Below are positions 22,201 to 32,300 of a DNA stretch of 64,000 nucleotides, piece by piece; positions within the stretch are counted from its first letter, which is position 1, and every line of letters starts with the position of its first letter. Under the pieces are notes generated by a model. The model was not told where the DNA came from. It worked only from the letters and a program-made list of their open reading frames with translations, and did no database searches. Made by a program: the position numbers and the translations under genes. Source of the DNA: Lumbricus rubellus (lineage: Eukaryota; Annelida; Clitellata; Crassiclitellata; Lumbricidae); the NCBI GenBank assembly GCA_945859605.1, contig OX243817.1, forward strand, positions 18,471,956 to 18,535,955, read 5' to 3'.

Positions 22201-24709
22201 ATCAGGCATTAGAGATATATGAAAAACAATTTGGCTTTCTTTTTTTTGACTCACGGTGTATAATGGATTTGAACCACACCATCTTGCAATGCCAAATTGC
22301 TTCCATACGATGAAGAAAAGTATTTTAAGAAATTCTTCATATTTTCTAGAACTGCACAAGTAGGCAGTCCAGGTACACTCTAGTCATAGGCGTACGAGGC
22401 AGGGTTCAGAGGCGGCAAATGCCCCCCAAATTTCGGGCAAGTCTGGTTTTTCGGGCAAAACAGCCCCGAATGACCTAAAAAAAGGTTGTCAACTTTTTTG
22501 TCTTGGAAACAATTTTCCACCACGAGATTTCAACCCACGAAGTCATTTATTCCGGATGATTTTTCGGGCAGAAGTTCAATCTTTGCCCCCCCCCCCCCCC
22601 GACTGCTGAAATCTCCCGTACACCTATGACTCTAGTAGTCTGGATTTTGCATGTTTACAATAAGCAGTAGTTGTGAGCATTTATAATTCTTAATTTTGTA
22701 AGTGCTTCTAATTGTTTTGCAGTTGAGAGTTTCAAAGAGATTCAAGACAGTTTGTGTGTAGGACAGCGAAGTAAAGATCAGTCGGAGGAGAGGGTCGTGC
22801 TGTTTCTGCAGATGGCAGCCAACTGCCAATTCAACGCTGACCTCGTTAAACAGGTTCAGGCAAGCATACGCAAACAGCTGTCGGCCAGACATGTTCCTAG
22901 CGTCATCCTTGAAACAAAAGACATACCCGTTAGTTTTCTCTTATTTCTTCTCTTCTTAACAACCCAACAAAACTTAGCTGTCTTTCACTGGATGTATACT
23001 ACTTCTGAACATTTCATATGAAATTTCAAATTCAATATCAGGTTGTTCTGAATGCTACGGTTTGGATAATCTAAGTATTCAGTACAATGTACCGTGTACA
23101 CCAGTGGTTCCCAACCTTTTTTGACTGTAGGGCCACTTTTTCTAAGTTGGAGGACACGGGGGCCACTTTTTCTTAGTTAAAGGACATTAGGGCATTTAGG
23201 GGCCACAATGCTAAAATTTAATTAACTAAAAGCATATAAAAATTGTTATAAGTAATTCAAAGCAGACTGTTTGGTGTTTATAGATTTCAAAATAAAATAA
23301 TTTGTAATAGAAACTAATAATATATTCTATCCTGTCCAAATTGTCAATTTTTGTTAATTCTTTGAAAGATGAGTGCCATTGTTAAGGCCTGGCGGGCCAT
23401 TTTTTGTGGCCCGCGGGCCACGGGTTGGGAACCGCTGGTGTACACTGTACAGCCTATACAGACATTCAAGCTGAGCATGATTTGCAATTGGACCATCTGT
23501 GTGAAACAGTCTCGCACTGGAAATTTTAGCTTAAGATGCAACTAATGCTATTTAAAAATTTTGGACAGAGTTCTGATAGGTGTTTAACTCAATCCCGCCT
23601 GAATTGTTCCGATACCTATTGGGTTTATCGGGTCACCCGCGACCCGATCCGGCGGGAAAGAGTTAAAGGTGCTCTAAGATGGTAGTTATATTGCTGCCTG
23701 AAGTAATAAGAGGTCGTGTTAGATTGTGGTGGTTCCTTGTAGTAAGAGCTGAGAGAAGACACTCTGTGAGCTTAGCGATAAGGGCTAAGTACGATGATGA
23801 GGGCCATTTTTTTATTATACTTAAGTCAAATAATGCAATGTAATGTTCGTAGATGGACCTGAGTGGTTGACTGATTACTTATGATGATTGGTGAGAGTGC
23901 ATTTGAGACCTGTGAACTCCAGTCCTATGTTAATAATAATAATAATGACAATTTATATGGCGCCGTAATGCGGCCATACCGCTACAAGGGCGCCTCACAA
24001 ACAGCCAACTGTTCAATGTGGAACCATTTGACTCACTTTTCATCATCATAAGTCTTTTCCTGTAACAAGTTTGTGATCATTTCCACCAGCCTGACATTTT
24101 AAATACACGTTCTTACTGAATATTAACTAAAGGTTGCGGATTTGAATCTATCTCAAGCCACCATGTTAGGACTCTGAGCAAGTCCTTCACTTGCAATTGC
24201 TCTTGCACTTTGGCGTGAACCTCTGATTCAGTGTCCATGCCATAGTTGGGAGCGCCTCTGAGTAGTGATCTTGAAGGGGCGCTATAACAAGTGTTCATAC
24301 ATACATACATATTTCAAACAGGAACTTGGGCATACATTTTGGGTCAGATCTAGTTGATATTCACGAATCCAATCAATATAGAAATCTGCCGTTTTATTTT
24401 ATTTGTCATCATCAGCAGCAACAGAAATTGCAATGTATGCACTGAATTTGGAAAAAGTTACAAAGAAGTGCACATTTTTGTCAGGCTTGTAAAGTATGTA
24501 AGTAATAAGCTTATCGTTAAATTCTTTCTACAGTCAAACATCGATTCAGTGATTTTTTATTACTGTTTTAGTACACTCTGTCGGGAAAAAAGGTTGAAGT
24601 TGCTGTTAAGAAGATTCTTAGTGGAGAGAAGGTCAAAGTTCGAGGTTCCTATGCCAACCCTGACTCGCTCGATCTGTACCAAAACGTACCTGAACTGCAG
24701 GGATACTAG
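7295..24709 (+). CDS. AACS: acetoacetyl-CoA synthetase, complete, 17 coding exons
   Basis: Cytosolic ligase that turns acetoacetate, ATP and CoA into acetoacetyl-CoA for lipid and sterol synthesis; ANL (acyl-adenylate) superfamily. Coding exons: 7295-7424, 8142-8245, 8965-9082, 10772-10885, 11782-11879, 12656-12770, 13155-13230, 13501-13654, 15702-15782, 16533-16657, 17433-17497, 18667-18903, 19316-19441, 20009-20078, 20663-20721, 22723-22928, 24572-24709. All have AG/GT borders and compatible phases, summing to 2016 nt (671 residues), against 672 remembered for the human enzyme. Visible landmarks: FWHEFWEF; the adenylation P-loop [10 protein letters not shown] (residues 287-296); GWMMWNW; SGGTDI-like [28 protein letters not shown]-terminal LSGKK (630-633) with the catalytic lysine. 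No frameshift or missing motif. The last codons lie inside a 40-bp tandem duplication. Introns hold two minisatellites and many MITEs. The function is established for the family; activity here is inferred. Confidence 0.97.
8705..8900 (-). mobile_element. hAT-type MITE, same family as 2391-2578
   Basis: Inserted in AACS intron 2, just before exon 3. Begins CAGGAATTTTTAGAACTGC and ends TTAAAAACAGCCCTG. Flanking 8-mers CAGAAAAG and CAGAAAAT differ by one base, as expected of an aged hAT target duplication. It is reversed relative to the copies at 2391 and 44357. Confidence 0.75.
9399..10358. mobile_element. 960-bp non-autonomous hAT element
   Basis: Terminal inverted repeats CAGGGGTCTCAAAC... 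/ ...GTTTGAGACCCCTG, flanked by a perfect 8-bp target duplication GTGTATAG (9391-9398 and 10359-10366). The ends are GC-rich with GCGGGCCGC blocks and the middle is AT-rich. No transposase frame is visible, so it must have been moved by a transposase made elsewhere. It lies in AACS intron 3. Confidence 0.93.
10945..11088. mobile_element. hAT-type MITE (AAGGCTTAAAGTGTGGCAGG family)
   Basis: Starts CAAGGCTTAAAGTGTGGCAG and ends TTTTTAGCACTG. Flanking 8-mers ACTGTTAA / ACTGTTAG differ by one base. The same family recurs at 56571-56758. Internal CTTATTT...GTCCTGGCACTTATTTTT blocks are repeated. Sits 59 bp after AACS exon 4. Confidence 0.8.
11585..11664. mobile_element. piggyBac-type miniature element (TTAACCCTTTA...)
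   Basis: An 80-bp unit bounded by TTAA on both sides, with inverted ends TTAACCCTTTA / TAAAGGGTTAA. TTAA targets and CCC-starting ends are the hallmark of piggyBac-type transposition. It is more diverged inside than the 71-73 bp copies elsewhere in the window. Confidence 0.65.
12898..13100 (-). mobile_element. tRNA-derived SINE, second copy
   Basis: Same family as 593-790: minus-strand B-box-like GGTTCAAATCCACCTC, the CTTGAGCAAGTCCTTCACTT body, and a tail ending in CTTGAAGGGGCGCTAG. Lies in AACS intron 6, about 130 bp after exon 6. Confidence 0.72.
13846..15595. repeat. 30-bp minisatellite, about 58 copies, in AACS intron 8
   Basis: Tandem copies of a 30-bp unit, ATGGAGGTTGAAAATCAAAT followed by GGAAAATTGG. 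Most variation is one base: ATGGAGG or ATGAAGG, and AATCAAA or AATCGAA. One unit near 14480 has lost 15 bp. Because 30 is a multiple of three, frames stay open on both strands for hundreds of codons (repeating [10 protein letters not shown] on plus and [10 protein letters not shown] on minus). There is no start context, splice support or unique sequence, so these are not genes. Confidence 0.97.
16340..16410 (-). mobile_element. CR1/L2-like LINE or SINE tail with (CATT)n end
   Basis: Minus strand reads CTCCGAGTAGTTTCTTGAAG, then GGTCGCTATATAAATG and a (GAAT)n run: the common 3' tail of the window's LINE/SINE families with its microsatellite terminus. Confidence 0.65.
17100..17175 (+). mobile_element. 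CR1/L2-like LINE or SINE tail
   Basis: GACTGGGAGCGCTCCTGAGT, then AACCTTGAAGGAGCGCTATA, ending in an AAATAAATAAA run; the same tail as elsewhere in this window. Confidence 0.65.
17912..18660. repeat. 25-bp minisatellite, about 30 copies, abutting AACS exon 12
   Basis: Units of ACATTTAACCCTTTGTCATC plus TTATA or TTATG; the two variants alternate in part of the array. The last unit passes into ATTTAACCATTTGTCTACTTCTAG, which is the splice acceptor of the exon starting at 18667. The repeat unit (TTTGTCTTCTTATAAC) and the acceptor region (TTTGTCTACTTCTAG) are clearly related. Confidence 0.96.
19766..19838. mobile_element. piggyBac-type miniature element
   Basis: TTAACCCTTTAATGC... / ...GGCATTAAAGGGTTAA, bounded by TTAA. 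Inner sequence GGATTTCCCATACCATTTAC is shared with the copies at 31428-31498 and 39006-39076. It folds into a near-complete hairpin. In AACS intron 13. Confidence 0.82.
19919..19942 (+). repeat. 24-bp exact copy of AACS exon 12 sequence inside intron 13
   Basis: The 24 bases here are identical to 18805-18828 in exon 12, which code ACFAGNN. The copy is on the same strand, with a short open frame around it and a fair splice acceptor (TTGTTGCAG) about 30 bp later. It looks like a relic of a partial exon duplication rather than an active exon. Confidence 0.7.
20494..20561. mobile_element. piggyBac-type miniature element, GCCGGTAAAGGG variant
   Basis: CTAACCCTTTACCGACC... / ...GGCCGGTAAAGGGTTAA. 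One end has mutated from TTAA to CTAA. The partner variant is at 31350-31420. Confidence 0.65.
21239..22258 (+). mobile_element. Tc1/mariner-type foldback element with long inverted ends
   Basis: Ends CACCGTGAGTCAAAAAAAGT / TTTTTTTTGACTCACGGTG are flanked by TATA on each side, consistent with TA target duplication. Each arm is several hundred bases long and carries repeated blocks around TATCTCTAATGCCTGATAA and AAGTTTAAATATTCATATC. The inverted arms enclose a central unique part with a broken transposase end (21760-21918). It lies in AACS intron 15. Confidence 0.88.
21760..21918 (+). pseudogene. C-terminal remnant of a mariner/IS630-like transposase
   Basis: Reads [20 protein letters not shown] then RIIDDAVA, a stop, [13 protein letters not shown], a stop, and HYEH. 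The DI..LK.RL..W...I.D.A...WR.RL.AC..A.G.H.EH pattern is the conserved end of this transposase family. Two in-frame stops show it is not functional. The rest of the transposase is missing. Confidence 0.85.
22385..22628. mobile_element. hAT-type MITE (CATAGGCGTACG family)
   Basis: Ends CATAGGCGTACGAGG... / ...CCCGTACACCTATG with a perfect 8-bp duplication ACTCTAGT (22377-22384, 22629-22636). Includes a TTTCGGGCAAG block and a poly-C run. The second copy, 27976-28442, carries a nested element. Confidence 0.9.
23102..23437. mobile_element. hAT-type MITE (CAGTGGTTCCCAACC family)
   Basis: Inverted ends CAGTGGTTCCCAACC / GGTTGGGAACCGCTG, flanked by perfect 8-bp duplications GTGTACAC (23094-23101, 23438-23445). 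Inner GGCCCGCGGGCCACGG. In AACS intron 16. A reversed, truncated copy is at 54356-54672. Confidence 0.93.
23584..23666. mobile_element. TTAA-bounded palindromic miniature element
   Basis: TTAACTCAATCCCGCC... / ...GGCGGGAAAGAGTTAA, with a second inner hairpin around CGGGTCACCCGCGACCCG. Like the TTAACCC elements, but with its own end sequence. Confidence 0.6.
24130..24305 (+). mobile_element. partial SINE with LINE-type tail
   Basis: B-box-like GGTTGCGGATTTGAATC, then GAGCAAGTCCTTCACTTGCA, then GGGAGCGCCTCTGAGTAGTG...GGGGCGCTATAA and a (CATA)n end. The same layout as 593-790, in plus orientation, in AACS intron 16. Confidence 0.7.
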
Positions 24710-24768
24710 AAGCAACCGGGTTGTGCAACCTGAACTGCACGGATACTAGAAGCAACCGGGTTGTGCAA
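24689..24768 (+). repeat. 40-bp tandem duplication across the AACS stop codon
   Basis: Copy 1 (24689-24728) codes PELQGY and the stop at 24707-24709, followed by AAGCAACCGGGTTGTGCAA. Copy 2 (24729-24768) repeats all 40 bases with one change (CAGGGA to CACGGA). The protein end is unaffected because copy 1 keeps the stop. Confidence 0.95.
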
Positions 24769-26024
24769 GTCGACAACTATTAGTCAACAACAAACACTGT
24801 ATAATGTTCAGAAATTGGCGTTGGGTTTCAGACTACATAGTTGCAATAATCGGCATGCAAACAAGACTAGTTTCAATGTGCATTTGCTCTTTACAGCTAC
24901 TTTTCAGAAGCAGTACTTCTATAAGAAGTCGCAGAATCGATGAATATGTGTTAGTTTGTTGTGTTAAATTATGCATAATTTCAGTTGTCAAAACTGGATT
25001 AGAATATTTGTGAATGTAGCTGGATCATGGACAATAACAGCAAAAATAGGTATACAACTATACCTAACTGGTAAACTAATCATTATTTCTTGGTGCTTGT
25101 AGGGGAATTGTTATGTTTTTGCCAACATGATTAAGTTGATTGTATTGTGCCAACCGGCAGTGTAAAAATTGACCATGAGTGTAAAATATCTGTATGTATG
25201 TATGTATGTATGTATGTGTGAGGACATTTAATAATTATTGTTCATTTTTAATTACCTCACAAAAATGCTGTAGGCATTCAGTATTTTTGGGAAAATGATC
25301 TGTCAATTCTACTTGCATGACTTAAAGACTACAATTGCCGTCTTCTAGAGCTAAAGAAATTTCTATTTCCTAAATACATTTGCTTCGGCAATGAATTTAG
25401 TAAAAAAATTCTAATTGTCTTATGCTCTTCATTGAAAAGGACAGCTTCTGGGAGGTGCTGCTTACTGTAATGCATTTTAGTTCGCTGCTTTTACCGGTGA
25501 TTAAACATGTTTCTTTTTGGGCAGAATGTTCAGTCAATCGAACCTAATTGAATGGTAGAAAACCATTTTAATTGGAGCATTTACTGTATGTATTATGCAT
25601 GCAGACTTTAGTACTTAATGTAGATACAGAAGGTAGAGCATGAAAAGAGTGGTAGACCGACATGCCAAGAGACCAGTGACATAGCTACAATCTCTCCCCA
25701 CCAAATAATTTAGTTGATATGCAATCCAGGACTTTAGACACTCAAAGCAAATGAGTTGAATTTTGATCTATACAAAGCCAGTGTCCTTCTAAAGGTGAAT
25801 ATGAGTTGGAAATAAGAGAAGTACTTGCAAGCTTCAAAACCATGAAACTCTGCACAAACCTGGTAAAAGATAGGCATTGGAAACAGATCCCATTGTCCAC
25901 AAGCCCAGAATTTTAACAAAGAAAGTTAAGCAACAGCATGTGATTTGAAAGATCAAAGTTACACAGGTTTTAGAAGCCGACCCACTTCTCCTTTGCCAAA
26001 AAAAAGCACGAAAATGTTTTATGG
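24769..26024. other. AACS 3' flank and convergent intergenic region
   Basis: Probable AACS 3' untranslated region followed by intergenic DNA up to the KDM2 3' end. A short (TATG)n run is at about 25190-25215. ATTAAA near 25500 is a possible poly-A signal, but I cannot choose it over others. Confidence 0.4.
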
Positions 26025-26273
26025 TCACCTTGTCCTTTCAGCTCTCTGAGCTCTAGCGACCGACATGATCCATTTTCTCCATTGCTTTCTTTCTGATGTC
26101 GCTTCCTTTAGTTCTTCCAAGTTCATTCCTGTTGTTTCGTGAATCTCATCCATCCACCTTTTCCTTGGCCGCCCTTGTTTTCTTCTTCTCTCTCCGTATG
26201 CCAACATCATATCTTTTTCCAGTCCATTTGAGCGCATAACATGACCAAAGAAACCCAACTTTCTTCTTAGCAC
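26025..26273 (-). pseudogene. RTE-like LINE 3'-terminal ORF fragment
   Basis: Minus strand codes GFFGHVMRSNGLEKDMMLAY, then RRRKQGRPRKRWMDEIHETT and further to WIMSVARAQRAERTR and a stop. This is the terminal part of an RTE-type polymerase, as at 5497-5660. It begins about 45 bp past the KDM2 stop on the same strand, so it may be part of the KDM2 3' untranslated region. Confidence 0.87.
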
Positions 26274-26317
26274 TGTTTGTTGTTTTATGGTATATTTACA
26301 AAAAAACTTTCAGTGGA

Positions 26318-29300
26318 TTAAACTTCGTCTATCAACTTAACGCCAGCCTCTTGCCATCTCACTCTACACAACGGATGTGAAGCAGCGAATTCCTGCAGAT
26401 CCGTCTCGCTTATCTTTGGGCAATCCTGCAGGTCGACCTCCTCAAGGTTCGACAATTTATCCAAGTGCTTCAGACAGACTTGCGTCAGTTGGCCGCAACT
26501 TGCGAGAATGACGACTCTCAGCGTCTTCTGAACGGCGGACGATTTCTCGTCGGCAAGAATCTCGACGGCTCGGTCGTCGATTGCGACGCAGTAGCTGAGA
26601 TCGAGTCGTTTGAGTCGCGTGAGGTGAGCAACGATGAGTTCGAGCGACGCGTTCGTTACGTCGCTTCCCGCCAAACGAAGATCGGTGCACCGATCGAGAT
26701 GTCGGATCGAAGGATCGACTCCCGGACGTCGGTCGATCGGCGGCGAAAGCAGGTCGCGTATGCACGCGTCCTGGACGCCGGACACCCAGCTGAGGTTGAG
26801 GCCGAGGAGGAACGGATAGGCGCAGCAGCACAGCGATGAAACGGCTGGCCACGAGTTCCCTGCGAGGTTGAGGTGCTTGAGGTGCGGCAACCGGTTGAGC
26901 ATCCACAGCAGCTGACGGTGGCTGATGTTCGTCCAGCCGAGGTTGAGGCGCTTCGGCTGGCGCCGGACGATGCCGACGAGGTGCGCCTGCTTGATCTGGC
27001 ACCACGAGACGTCGATGGTGTACCAGAGGCGCCGGTCGTAGCACCATCGGTTGAACGTCTTCGACACGCTCATGCATCTCGCGACGTCCGACGGACGCAG
27101 GTAGCGGAACACACGCAGCCAGAGGTCGCGGTCCAGTGGGTGCATGGAACCGTCCTCGAGTGGAACGTTTTTCGGCGGCGGTGGAATGGGCGCGGGTCGC
27201 ACGACGTATTTGTTGACTGCAACTTTTGGAATGGTGGGTGGAAACGGCGTTGGGTACGGAAGATGGTCGCGGATCCTAAGGTCCGTCTGTGGATCGGTGA
27301 TTCGACCACCAGATGGCGCCTGCGATTCTAGGTTTCGTCCAGTTGTCACTTGAAGCGGGTCGTTTGACGGTTGCACAATGGATGCAGACGATGTTGGTTG
27401 CTGCAATGTAGAACTTTCGCCAACAGAACCCTAGAAACCAACATTGATCCCTTATTTTTTACTTAAACCAATATTGAGTTTTTACTATTTATTTATTAGA
27501 GCACATTCCATAATGCAAGCGTTTGAAAAACCATTCTCTTTGATTATGGTTTGGTGTCAGGTCGGGAGCGCCTCTGAGGAGTTCTCTTGAAGTGGCGCTA
27601 AATAAATGTTCGATTACAATTACAATTAAAATAATATGCAATAGTCCAATTATATACACGGTTTTAAACTGCTCAAGTGTTAAACTGTTTTCAGTTGTTT
27701 CTGGAATAATTAGTTCAACAGTACACTAGAACATCCTTATAACATAATCTTTATAGAATTAACCCTTAGATCATTGGGCAGGTCTTATTATGTCACAGTT
27801 TTGGTTAATATGGACAAAATGTAATCATTTAATTACCATAATATAGCTTTATTGATTTGTACTGAGACAGTCCATGCTCTTTTTTATGTTGTCCTGTTCC
27901 AACCTAGACCTCTTTTATTTCTCATTTCTCTCCGTTTCTCTTTATGTAATCCAACACATATGCCTAAGTCTCACACATAGGCATACGGAAGATTTCAGCA
28001 GAGGGGAGGGGGGCCAGTGGCGCAACTAGGGGGTGCTGGGGGGTGCTTGAGCACCCCCCAGGCTAAAAAGGTGACCCACGCAATTTTTCCAAATCCGATG
28101 AGTTTTTGGTGCGTGGGGGGGGGGGGGGTAGGGGTCATTCGGTCTTTAAGATTACACAATCAAGCAAGTTCCTTTGGCACTCGCTACTTCGCACCATCTG
28201 AGCACCCCCCAGGAAAATTTTCTGGTTGCGCCCCTGAGGTGGGCCAAAGATTTGACTTCTGCCTGAAAAAAATATATCTCGTTGGCGACGAAAAAGTTGA
28301 CGACCTTTTTTGTCATCGGGTTGAAATGTTGTGAAAAATACTCTTTTTCATATTTTCACGGGTCTGCTTGCCCGAAAAAAACAGACTTGCCCGAAATTTG
28401 GGGGCATTTGTCCCCTCTGGACCCCCGCCTCGTACGCCTATGGTCTTACACATGAGTTTTTCGAATCTCACCACATTTAGGGCTGCCCGAAGCAAATACA
28501 GATGAGTACATATAGGGTGACACGAAAGTTCGTTCACCGTTTTCAAAATGCGTTATCTCAGTAACGGCTTCATATTTCCTTATAATATTTGGTCAGTGTA
28601 TACATCAGTCAAATGACAGATATTGATACAAATTTGATTATGATCCGGTCCGTTTTCACCATTTTTTATAAGAAAATGTAAAGACGACCAGTTTTTGCAG
28701 AAAAAACTGCGTTCATCAAATTTACACAGTAAATAAAATGTGTACACGCCTATAGCCTCGTATACAAGCGTGACAAGACACTTTCGTGTCACCCTATATA
28801 ACTTTGTACAACAGTCTATTTCGTAAGCATACTTCATACCTCTTGGCCGTTGTTTAAGGAAAGCTTTGTCTTTGGTTTTTCCTCTTTTACATTTGAAACA
28901 TCCATCATTATCTACGAAAGTAAAAGACATCACGACTAAACAATGAGTTGAGACTAAAATATACCATTGATAATAAAAACATGACGTTGACAGAGTCAAA
29001 AACTTATTCTGTAAAGCTATAGTTAAGAATTCAAGAACATGGCCTGGACAGTTAATTGCACGATAAAGGTGCAAAACGTGTCTTTGCAGTAGCATTGAAG
29101 ATGGGACTGGGCTCAAGGAGAGCACTCTTACAAGGTGAAAGATTGACACTATAACTCAGTCCAACATTGTAATAAGAAGTACAGCAAAACGCATTCTATT
29201 GTCACTTTACTTGACATCTATAAAAATTCTATATGTGGTTATAGTGATGTGTGATTCAATTGGTTCTTCCTCGTATGCTAAAATTAATTATTCAATATTT

Positions 29301-32300
29301 ATTACCGCGTAGTTTATGCTAATCTTTCTAGTTGTTGATTAAGTGAATTTAAAGAAGTAAAAATACGGGATTAAGTACAGCAAAAGAAAGTGCTTTAAAG
29401 ATTAGTAAACGTCTTGCAGATAAAAAGACTAACAGCTGCTGCCCCAAACAATAACACATATGCAAATTAGACTATTTAAACGGCGAATAAAATTTAAAAT
29501 GAGAAATTTCAGCACCATTGGGTTCATTTTCAGATCTGTTAATCAAAGTGCCACATCTCTCCGGCCAGAGTCATAAAAACTTCTTTCACTCCAAAATGCT
29601 GCGACATTACCTTTTTTGTTGGAGGCTGCTGTTCCAATTCCTTTCCTTCACTTGAAAATTTCTTTTTCCGATTTTTCTGCACGCCTTCCTTTTCCATCGG
29701 CTGCTTACGTTTGACGGGCCCAGGTTTCTTTCCACTTGCTGACGCTGCTGGGGTCTTGCTCGTTTCCGCAATCTTTTCCTGCTCGTCTTGATTGTCGTCA
29801 GACTCATCGGAGCTAGACATAACATTCTGACACTCCATACGCTGTTTGAGAACGAAACCAAGTCCCTTGACAACACGAGGCTGAAGATATGAACACAATT
29901 GAATACAGCGATGATTAGCAAAGATAAACTACTATCCTAGCAGAATTTGACAGTGAATAGAGACAGACAGACAATCATGTAAAACTCACATTTAATGTAT
30001 CTGCAACAACTCAAGATATCAAATTTCATAGTAAGACTGCATTTTGGGGTTTGATAAAAATCAATCTACTTGATTTAAGACGACTTTCTCAACAAAAACA
30101 AAATCTGTTTGCAAAGTCACTTTTGTCATTTTACATATCCCTGCTCATTGTAAGTTACTATTGCAAGGTACTATTTCAAGGTACTATTGCCAATATTATA
30201 GAATATTTTATCACACTCCTACTGTGCCATTCTATGTCTAAAGATTTCAGCGGGTCTTGTAACATCAATCTCAACTAAATGCACAGTTTCAAGACTTTCA
30301 AGGAGAGTTTTTATCAGTATTCGCCAGTTTCCTTTTGCTGAAAAAATACGCGAACAATAAACTCTGCTGACCTTCAGTTGACCCTGTTTTCCAAGGTCAC
30401 AGCACCTCGGACACTCCCAGCTGTTCGGTAGATCCTCGTTCAGTATTCCCTCGTTGGATAGGTCGGGATATTTCTGGTGAAGACACGATGGATGGAGGAT
30501 CTTCCAGCAGATTCCACATTCCATGAGTGGAGATGATGACGACTCATTCCCTCGATTCTCTCCATTTCCACCAGCTGCGGAGGAGGAAGAGGCAGACGTG
30601 GACGCATCTCCCTTCTCGCAGATGACGCAGACGGCTGCGGTCGGGAGTATCGGCTGACAAGTGTGGAACACCATGACAATAAAAGAGTTACAGTCAGCAG
30701 AGAATCCTCTTCATTTTGCACGCTTTAATAATTAATAATAATAATCTTTGTTTAATTTCAAACTGACACACAATGCAGAATGATTACAATTCATATTTTG
30801 AACGGATGATCACAAGTTATTACAGGAGTCAAATTTAACTATTGGCAGCTACAACTCATTTTACCAACGCCAATGGAGTCCACAGAAATTTTTCTAGGGG
30901 GGGCGCAAACTTTTAAATAATATTATTGTCACATGATCTAAATTTAATGGATGACAGTTTGAATTTCCATATTACCACAAGATAATCATATAGCCTACCT
31001 AAACCTTATGCGCCCAAAGAAAGATATTATAGGTTCAACTTGTAGAACGAATCGATAATCACATTGAAAATCACGTTGTAACAATCAAAACCAAATAATC
31101 TAAATTTATGTCCAACTATGCGAAAAATCCAAGGTGCGCCCCTCTTCGCACCAGAGTGTTAACCATTACCATACAATTGTGTGTTTTTTTTAATTGACCA
31201 ACGTTGCCCTTCTAAACTGACCTAACCATGGCAAACCCATGGAAGGCTTTTTCAGAAAGTATGACATTTCCTGTATTAAATATGTATAAATAAAACTCAA
31301 ATATAGCTACCCAGTAATCATATCCCAAACGGACACATTTACAGAAGAGTAAACCCTTTACCAGCAAAAGTGTAGGAAATGCTATGGGAAATGATATACC
31401 CTCGGTCGGTAAAGGGTTAACTGGTCTTTAACCCTTTAATGCCGTAGGGTATAGGATTTCTCATACCATTTACTACCATCTCGGCATTAAAGGGTTAACT
31501 TAAACAGCCGCTTACCGCCATGCATTGGCGACTGATGCACGTCTGCTTCATTCTTCCCTGTCCACCGAACTTCTTCATGTCCTTGCAGAACGGACACTCG
31601 CCGCACTCCGATCGAGTGCACGGCTCGCACTTCTTGCACCGAACACGACGTCGACGTATGAAGTTGCTGCCGTCTGGTGATGATTTGGACATCGGCCGAG
31701 CCTTCATCTTGCCCTTCAGTTTCTATGAGAAAATAAAATAGAAAAGTAACAAAAAGCCAAGATCTGTAATCTACGATTCAAACGTGAAGGTCACTGTAAA
31801 GAAATTTCCAGCGTGACTACAAAGTTCAGGTCGTTTACCAGTTGCATGAAATCGAGAATTTAGAGATAAAAGTTAAACCAGATTGTAGATCGATGCACAT
31901 GATATAATAATAAATACTGGCTCAACTCTTTTAAAAGCCTAAACTACCGATTAACGAAACTATTTCTCAAAGATTCATTCATTCAGCACGTTCGGTAGCC
32001 CCTATTCCAGATTTGTCTGCAAACGAGTTCCCAGGCACTACTTTGACTCCTAAGACTAACTATTATAAAATTAAATATATTTATTAAAGCTGCTAAAACT
32101 TTTTAAAAAGAGGCAGGCCAAGAAACACCTGGAGACACGCTTTCAGGAAGGACCTGGAGCGGATGGGACTAGGCTGGGACGAGGCGGAGGTGGTGGCTGG
32201 CGAACGTGCGGAGTGGCGAGGACTTGTCGACCAATGTTCCGATCGGAACTGGAGGAACTAAGTCTAAGTCTAAGTAAGCTAAAACTTTTACAAACTTTGT

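Noticed and set aside
26457..27331. Long frames on both strands across the last KDM2 exon
   Set aside because: Shadow frames of a GC-rich real coding exon; the minus-strand F-box/LRR frame alone has domain sense and matching splice phase.
30880..31150. Possible hAT element with TTTTTCTAGGGGGGGCGC and GGTGCGCCCCTC words
   Set aside because: Suggestive GC-rich ends, but no inverted termini or target duplication could be matched.
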